From the NCBI GenBank assembly GCA_005776545.1, contig SXOY01000237.1:1-10114 (forward strand): a stretch of DNA of 10,114 nt, given 5' to 3'. This document shows positions 7,150 through 10,114 of the stretch, in pieces. The translations under genes and the position numbers were made by a program. The notes under the pieces are model-generated. The model searched no databases. It saw only the letters and a program-made list of their open reading frames with translations, and was not told the DNA's origin. How positions within the stretch are numbered: the first letter of the stretch is position 1; every line of letters starts with the position of its first letter. The stretch is from Planctomycetia bacterium. GTDB taxonomy: Bacteria; Planctomycetota; Phycisphaerae; Phycisphaerales; UBA1924.

Positions 7150-9546
7150 TTACAAACAGCCCGCGGAATACGCATCAACAAAGTCGAGGTAATCGAAGAA
7201 GTCGATCGTCCCGCTGTTATTGAAGTCTGCCGCCGGATCTTCACTTGAGAACGCATCGACGAAGTCGAGGTAGTCAAAGAAGTCGGTTGATCCATCACCA
7301 TTGAAATCGGCGGGACAGATCGGTAACAGGTTCGCACGCCATGCGCCGCGGCCATAGGTTCCTGCCACGATCACGCGCTGGTTGTTGTAAATTTGCAAGT
7401 CACCAACGTTGACGTTGGGGAAACTGGCATCATCTTTCACCCAGTTGCGGCCTCCATTGAGCGAGACAAAAATTCCTGAGCCGGTGCCTGCGTACATCAC
7501 GGGATTGGGTGCGCCAAAGTCCACGGCGAGGGCAGTGATTCCCGCGCCGGCTGGAAGCGTGCCCGTCATGTTGGTCCAGTTTGCACCAAAATCATCGGTG
7601 CGGAAGACACGATTGCCGGTGGTATTGAAGTACGAGACATATGCCGTTCCAGCGGCTGTGGGGCTGATGCAGATATCCGAGACATCGCCATTGACAAGGC
7701 CCGCTGAGCGATCGACCCATGTCGTGAGATTCTGCGTGACTTGTACCCTGCCAGTGGAAGACCCGGCGTAAATAGTGTTGGAACTGGTTTTAGCAACGGC
7801 GATGGCATTCAGCGTGCCGCCGGTTCCTGCAATCGAACCGCCAGAAAGTGCAGTCCAGGTTGGAGTTCCAGCAGTGGAATTGGTGGTTCGCCACACACGG
7901 GTTGTGCCCCCGAGCAGGGTGGTTGCGGAATTCGGATCGCGGATCAGCGGCGCAATGAAGTTTACAGCATCTGAACTCCAGGGACCGGTGATGTTTACAC
8001 CACTGGAATTTGACCAGCGCGTAATATCCAGATAGACGTAGGTTGTGTATCGCCGCGTAGAAGTGCTTGGATCAAATACAGACCAACCACCATCGCCGGT
8101 TTGCAACTGAGGCCAGGTCATGGACGCTGTTGTGCGTTCAGGCGTTCCGTTGTCCTGTGTTCCACCCAGCATTCGTTCAACGGAGGTTGGGTGCAGTGCG
8201 ATTTGGTAGATCTGGCCAACTGCGAGAGTCGAGTTCAGATTGATCCAGTTGGTGCCGCCGTTTGTGGATTTGTAGATTCCGCCGTCATTGCCTTCCCAGA
8301 TTGTTGGGCCAGGGCCAAAGACCATGGTGTGATGGTCAGGGTGAACGCCGGTTGAATTGCCTGAAACTTCGGTCCAGGTGTCACCACCGTTTGTGGATTT
8401 GGAAATTCCGACCGTGGCGTAGCGAGGATCGACGCCGCCGACATAGATTGTGTTGGGATTCAAGGGATCAACACAGATATAGGTGTTGTACGCGCCCTGT
8501 GGGTTTGGATAGTTCGGCGTGGCAGTTTTCTGTGTCCATGTTGTACCGCCGTCTGCGGTGCGCCACATTCCCAGAATGCCGCCACCATTCACAAAACCTG
8601 CGTAGGCGATCAAGGGGTTGGATTGCGAGATTGCCACATCGACATGTGAGAAACCGCTGGCAGGGAGGCCGCCGGTGAGTTTGGTATAGCCCGCGCCGCT
8701 GTTTGTTGATTTCCAAACGCCATTGCCGCGTGCGCCGACAAGAATGGTGCTTGCGTTTGCAACTGACATGCTTGAGGAATCGATAATCAGACGGATAGGC
8801 CAGGTGTTGCCACCATCATCGGAACGGAATGTTCCTTCGCTCGTGGCGGCGTGAATGATGTTGGCGTTGGTTGGATCAACGAACATCTTGGAAATTCGAT
8901 TGCCAACCTGAGCTGCGGTTGCGACACGTTCCCAGGTTGCGCCCGCATCGAGGGAGCGGAAGATGCCGTCGCCATTGCTTCCGGCGACATAATCGCCTGT
9001 GCCCAGGAACACCAGATTTGGGTTGGTTGCAGAGACTGCTATCGCGCCGCAGTTGAGGATTGAAAGTTCATCGGTGAGCGGGGTCCAATTGGTGCCGCCG
9101 TTGGTGGTTTTCCAGGCGCCACCGGATGCTGTCGCGATATAGCAGATGTTTGCATTGGTGGCATGGGGAGCGATGCCGGTGATTCTGCCTCCGGCGTTTC
9201 CTTCATATGACCAGTATTCGCTGGACATGGGGCGTGGGCCGACGAACGTCCAGGTTTGGAATGTACCCGCTGGCGCGATTGGCGACCAATCGGGGACTGC
9301 ATTTCCGAGTGTGCGAACGTAGCCGTAGGGGGCTGGACCAGCACCGCCGTTTCCCCGGCGCTTGTCTCGGAGCACGATTACACCTTCAGGCTTGATAGCT
9401 GGAACCCGACCTTCTACCCGCAATTCATCCATGGTCATGGTGCGGGTAACGGGAGCAGTTTTAGACTGGGCGCAGCCGGCGGCGAGGGCCAAAAAAATCG
9501 ACGCACCGACCACCAAGTTACAGGACGTGTTCATTCTCTTCTCCAT
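7150..9546 (-). CDS. Predicted lipoprotein: Asp-box (BNR/sortilin-like) beta-propeller with C-terminal dockerin-like tail
   Basis: This is a 798-aa exported protein of unknown function. Residues 1-25 form a signal peptide: n-region MEKR, hydrophobic LVVGASIFLALAAGC and a lipobox-type AAGC with Cys25. Asp-box blade motifs (S/T-x-D/N-x-G-x-x-W) lie at 147-154, 198-205, 242-249, 280-287 (ends in Tyr), 330-337, 384-391, 427-434, 650-657 and 695-702, plus a degenerate one near 554-564. The 38-54-residue spacing of the first seven fits propeller blades. A box-free stretch at 435-553 may join two propellers, as in GH74- or sortilin-like proteins; no catalytic residue can be assigned. Residues 744-798 are a duplicated calcium-loop motif (DFNGDGSTD, DFNNSGTID) ending Gly-Cys-Leu, like the GC-type dockerin tails of Phycisphaerae. 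ATG 9546 supplies the charged n-region. ATG 9534 (Met5) has the better ribosome site, so the start is uncertain. It is likely surface-located, in binding or glycan processing. Confidence 0.88.
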   Translation of the reverse strand: MEKRMNTSCNLVVGASIFLALAAGCAQSKTAPVTRTMTMDELRVEGRVPAIKPEGVIVLRDKRRGNGGAGPAPYGYVRTLGNAVPDWSPIAPAGTFQTWTFVGPRPMSSEYWSYEGNAGGRITGIAPHATNANICYIATASGGAWKTTNGGTNWTPLTDELSILNCGAIAVSATNPNLVFLGTGDYVAGSNGDGIFRSLDAGATWERVATAAQVGNRISKMFVDPTNANIIHAATSEGTFRSDDGGNTWPIRLIIDSSSMSVANASTILVGARGNGVWKSTNSGAGYTKLTGGLPASGFSHVDVAISQSNPLIAYAGFVNGGGILGMWRTADGGTTWTQKTATPNYPNPQGAYNTYICVDPLNPNTIYVGGVDPRYATVGISKSTNGGDTWTEVSGNSTGVHPDHHTMVFGPGPTIWEGNDGGIYKSTNGGTNWINLNSTLAVGQIYQIALHPTSVERMLGGTQDNGTPERTTASMTWPQLQTGDGGWSVFDPSTSTRRYTTYVYLDITRWSNSSGVNITGPWSSDAVNFIAPLIRDPNSATTLLGGTTRVWRTTNSTAGTPTWTALSGGSIAGTGGTLNAIAVAKTSSNTIYAGSSTGRVQVTQNLTTWVDRSAGLVNGDVSDICISPTAAGTAYVSYFNTTGNRVFRTDDFGANWTNMTGTLPAGAGITALAVDFGAPNPVMYAGTGSGIFVSLNGGRNWVKDDASFPNVNVGDLQIYNNQRVIVAGTYGRGAWRANLLPICPADFNGDGSTDFFDYLDFVDAFSSEDPAADFNNSGTIDFFDYLDFVDAYSAGCL
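7171..7308 (-). repeat. Two-copy direct repeat encoding the dockerin-like halves
   Basis: Units of about 57 bp at 7171-7227 and 7252-7308 are offset by exactly 81 bp (27 codons). Both encode an Asp-rich calcium-loop followed by the identical peptide FFDYLDFVDA. Synonymous differences in the shared codons show that this is an old or selected duplication and not a fresh copy. It is internal to the propeller protein gene. Confidence 0.85.
9541..9544 (-). promoter_or_regulatory. Possible ribosome binding site for the internal ATG (9534) of the propeller lipoprotein
   Basis: GGAG on the minus strand, inside the first ATGGAG codons, lies 6 nt before the second in-frame ATG at 9534. This spacing is ideal for initiation at Met5, while the upstream ATG at 9546 has no such site. 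Starting at Met5 would remove the only positive charges of the signal peptide, so the two lines of evidence conflict. Confidence 0.45.
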
Positions 9547-9746
9547 TAGGTCATCATTCGGAGCCTCTCGCGGGAGAGTTCCGACAAATCCGCTGAGTTA
9601 GAACCAAATTGAAGTTGAATCAAGGTCGCCCGACACAGGACGCAGGAGGGTATGCGCTTCTGCTTTGGAAAGTGCAGGAAACAGCATATTTGTAATCGGC
9701 GATGGTGGCGGTACTTTGATTGGCGGACGCTACCAATGATTGGGAA
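9547..9746. promoter_or_regulatory. Divergent intergenic region (propeller lipoprotein / LOG gene)
   Basis: These 200 bp between two divergent genes must hold both promoters. On the plus strand, TGTAAT (9691-9696) matches five of six bases of a -10 box, but no convincing -35 box is at the right distance. On the minus strand I could not pick a believable promoter. A bulged hairpin lies at 9558-9584. No small gene with coding character was seen. Confidence 0.4.
9558..9584 (-). promoter_or_regulatory. Bulged inverted repeat upstream of the propeller lipoprotein
   Basis: The outer stem pairs TCGGA (9558-9562) with TCCGA (9580-9584). The inner stem pairs CTCTC (9565-9569) with GAGAG (9574-9578) around a GCGG tetraloop. 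G63/T79 (9563/9579) can form a wobble pair, leaving one bulged C. It lies 11 nt before the minus-strand ATG at 9546, so it would sit in the 5' leader. It could be a leader hairpin or an operator. No T-run follows on either side, so it is not a standard intrinsic terminator. The role is inferred only. Confidence 0.35.
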
Positions 9747-10114
9747 ATGACCATCAAATCCGTCTGTGTCTTCTGTGCATCCAGCCATCGCATTGATCGC
9801 AAATACTTCGAGGCGGCAACCGCTGTCGGCGAGGCCCTGGCGAAGGCGAAGCTCCGCGTTATTTTTGGCGGCGGGCGCGCTGGGCTGATGGGGGCAGTTG
9901 CGGATTCAGCACTCAGGTGCGGGGGCGAGGTAGTGGGGATTTTGCCCGATTTCATGGGGCATCATGAAGTCGGACATCAGACTTTGACCGAGATGCGAAT
10001 TGTGGATTCGATGGAGATGAGATTGGGAATGATGCTGGCAGAGTCTGATGCATTTGTGGTTTTGCCGGGTGGACCAGGAACACTGGAGGAGTTGTTTTTT
10101 ATCATCAGCCGTCG
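9747..10114 (+). CDS. LOG-family protein (TIGR00730-type nucleoside-5'-monophosphate phosphoribohydrolase), 3' end outside window
   Basis: This Rossmann-fold cytoplasmic enzyme belongs to the lysine-decarboxylase-like/LOG family. Characterised members cleave the N-glycosidic bond of (cytokinin) nucleoside monophosphates, releasing the base and ribose-5-phosphate. The 122 visible residues begin MTIKSVCVFCASS (typical VxVFCGSS start) and carry GGGRAGLMG (41-49) and PGGPGTLEE (107-115), the family's nucleotide-binding and catalytic Glu motif. In the block that usually reads M-x-x-R-K just before it, this protein has SMEMRLGMM (88-96): the Arg is kept, but Leu replaces the usual Lys. The ATG at 9747 fits the family's N-terminus; only a weak GGGA precedes it. 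The frame stays open to the window edge. About 60-80 more residues would be expected. Confidence 0.9.
   Translation, partial: MTIKSVCVFCASSHRIDRKYFEAATAVGEALAKAKLRVIFGGGRAGLMGAVADSALRCGGEVVGILPDFMGHHEVGHQTLTEMRIVDSMEMRLGMMLAESDAFVVLPGGPGTLEELFFIISR

Noticed and set aside
8255..8400. TGTGGATTT repeats resembling DnaA boxes
   Set aside because: They fall in the recurrent Lys-Ser-Thr-Asn codons of Asp-boxes in the propeller gene. They match only in part and are explained by the coding repeat.
1..10114. Mobile element, CRISPR array, phage or defence island
   Set aside because: I found no transposase, integrase, terminal inverted repeats, spaced short repeats, tRNA or nuclease/toxin gene. Apart from the accessory propeller protein, the genes are of housekeeping or common families.

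Overview
The window looks like ordinary chromosome from a planctomycete, most likely of the class Phycisphaerae. The best clue is the 798-aa secreted protein at 7150-9546. It ends in a duplicated dockerin-like calcium-binding motif finishing in Gly-Cys-Leu, close to the 'GC-type dockerin' tails I know from that class. Shine-Dalgarno sites are sparse and GTG/TTG starts occur, which fits. The placement is inferred from these traits, not from a marker gene. I see no mobile element, tRNA, rRNA, CRISPR array or phage gene.

Layout. (1) 6-4423, minus strand: a tight four-gene cluster read from right to left. It holds a ParA/Soj-type partition ATPase, a small VanZ-family membrane protein (4-base overlap), a CitMHS_2/NhaD-like sodium:proton antiporter-type permease (26-nt gap) and the lipid II flippase MurJ (11-base overlap, TTG start). 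(2) 4424-4500: a 77-bp divergent promoter region. (3) 4501-7149, plus strand: the house-cleaning nucleotide pyrophosphatase RdgB, then after 21 nt a bacterial/archaeal-type glycogen debranching enzyme. (4) 7150-9546, minus strand: a lipobox-bearing, Asp-box beta-propeller protein with the dockerin-like tail, abutting the debranching gene stop-to-stop with no spacer. (5) 9547-9746: a second divergent intergenic region with a bulged hairpin. (6) 9747-10114, plus strand: the first 122 codons of a LOG-family phosphoribohydrolase, cut by the window end.

How the genes relate. The ParA-VanZ-antiporter-MurJ cluster combines chromosome partition with envelope functions and is probably one transcript. 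RdgB and the debranching enzyme are probably co-transcribed but not obviously linked in function. The propeller protein and the LOG gene each appear to be separate units.

I did not find a convincing new defence or mobile system. The points most worth following are the absence of two acidic residues in MurJ (at the E. coli D39 and D269 positions), the protein with both an N-terminal lipobox and a C-terminal dockerin-like tail, the parA cluster without parB, and the zero-spacer convergent gene pair.
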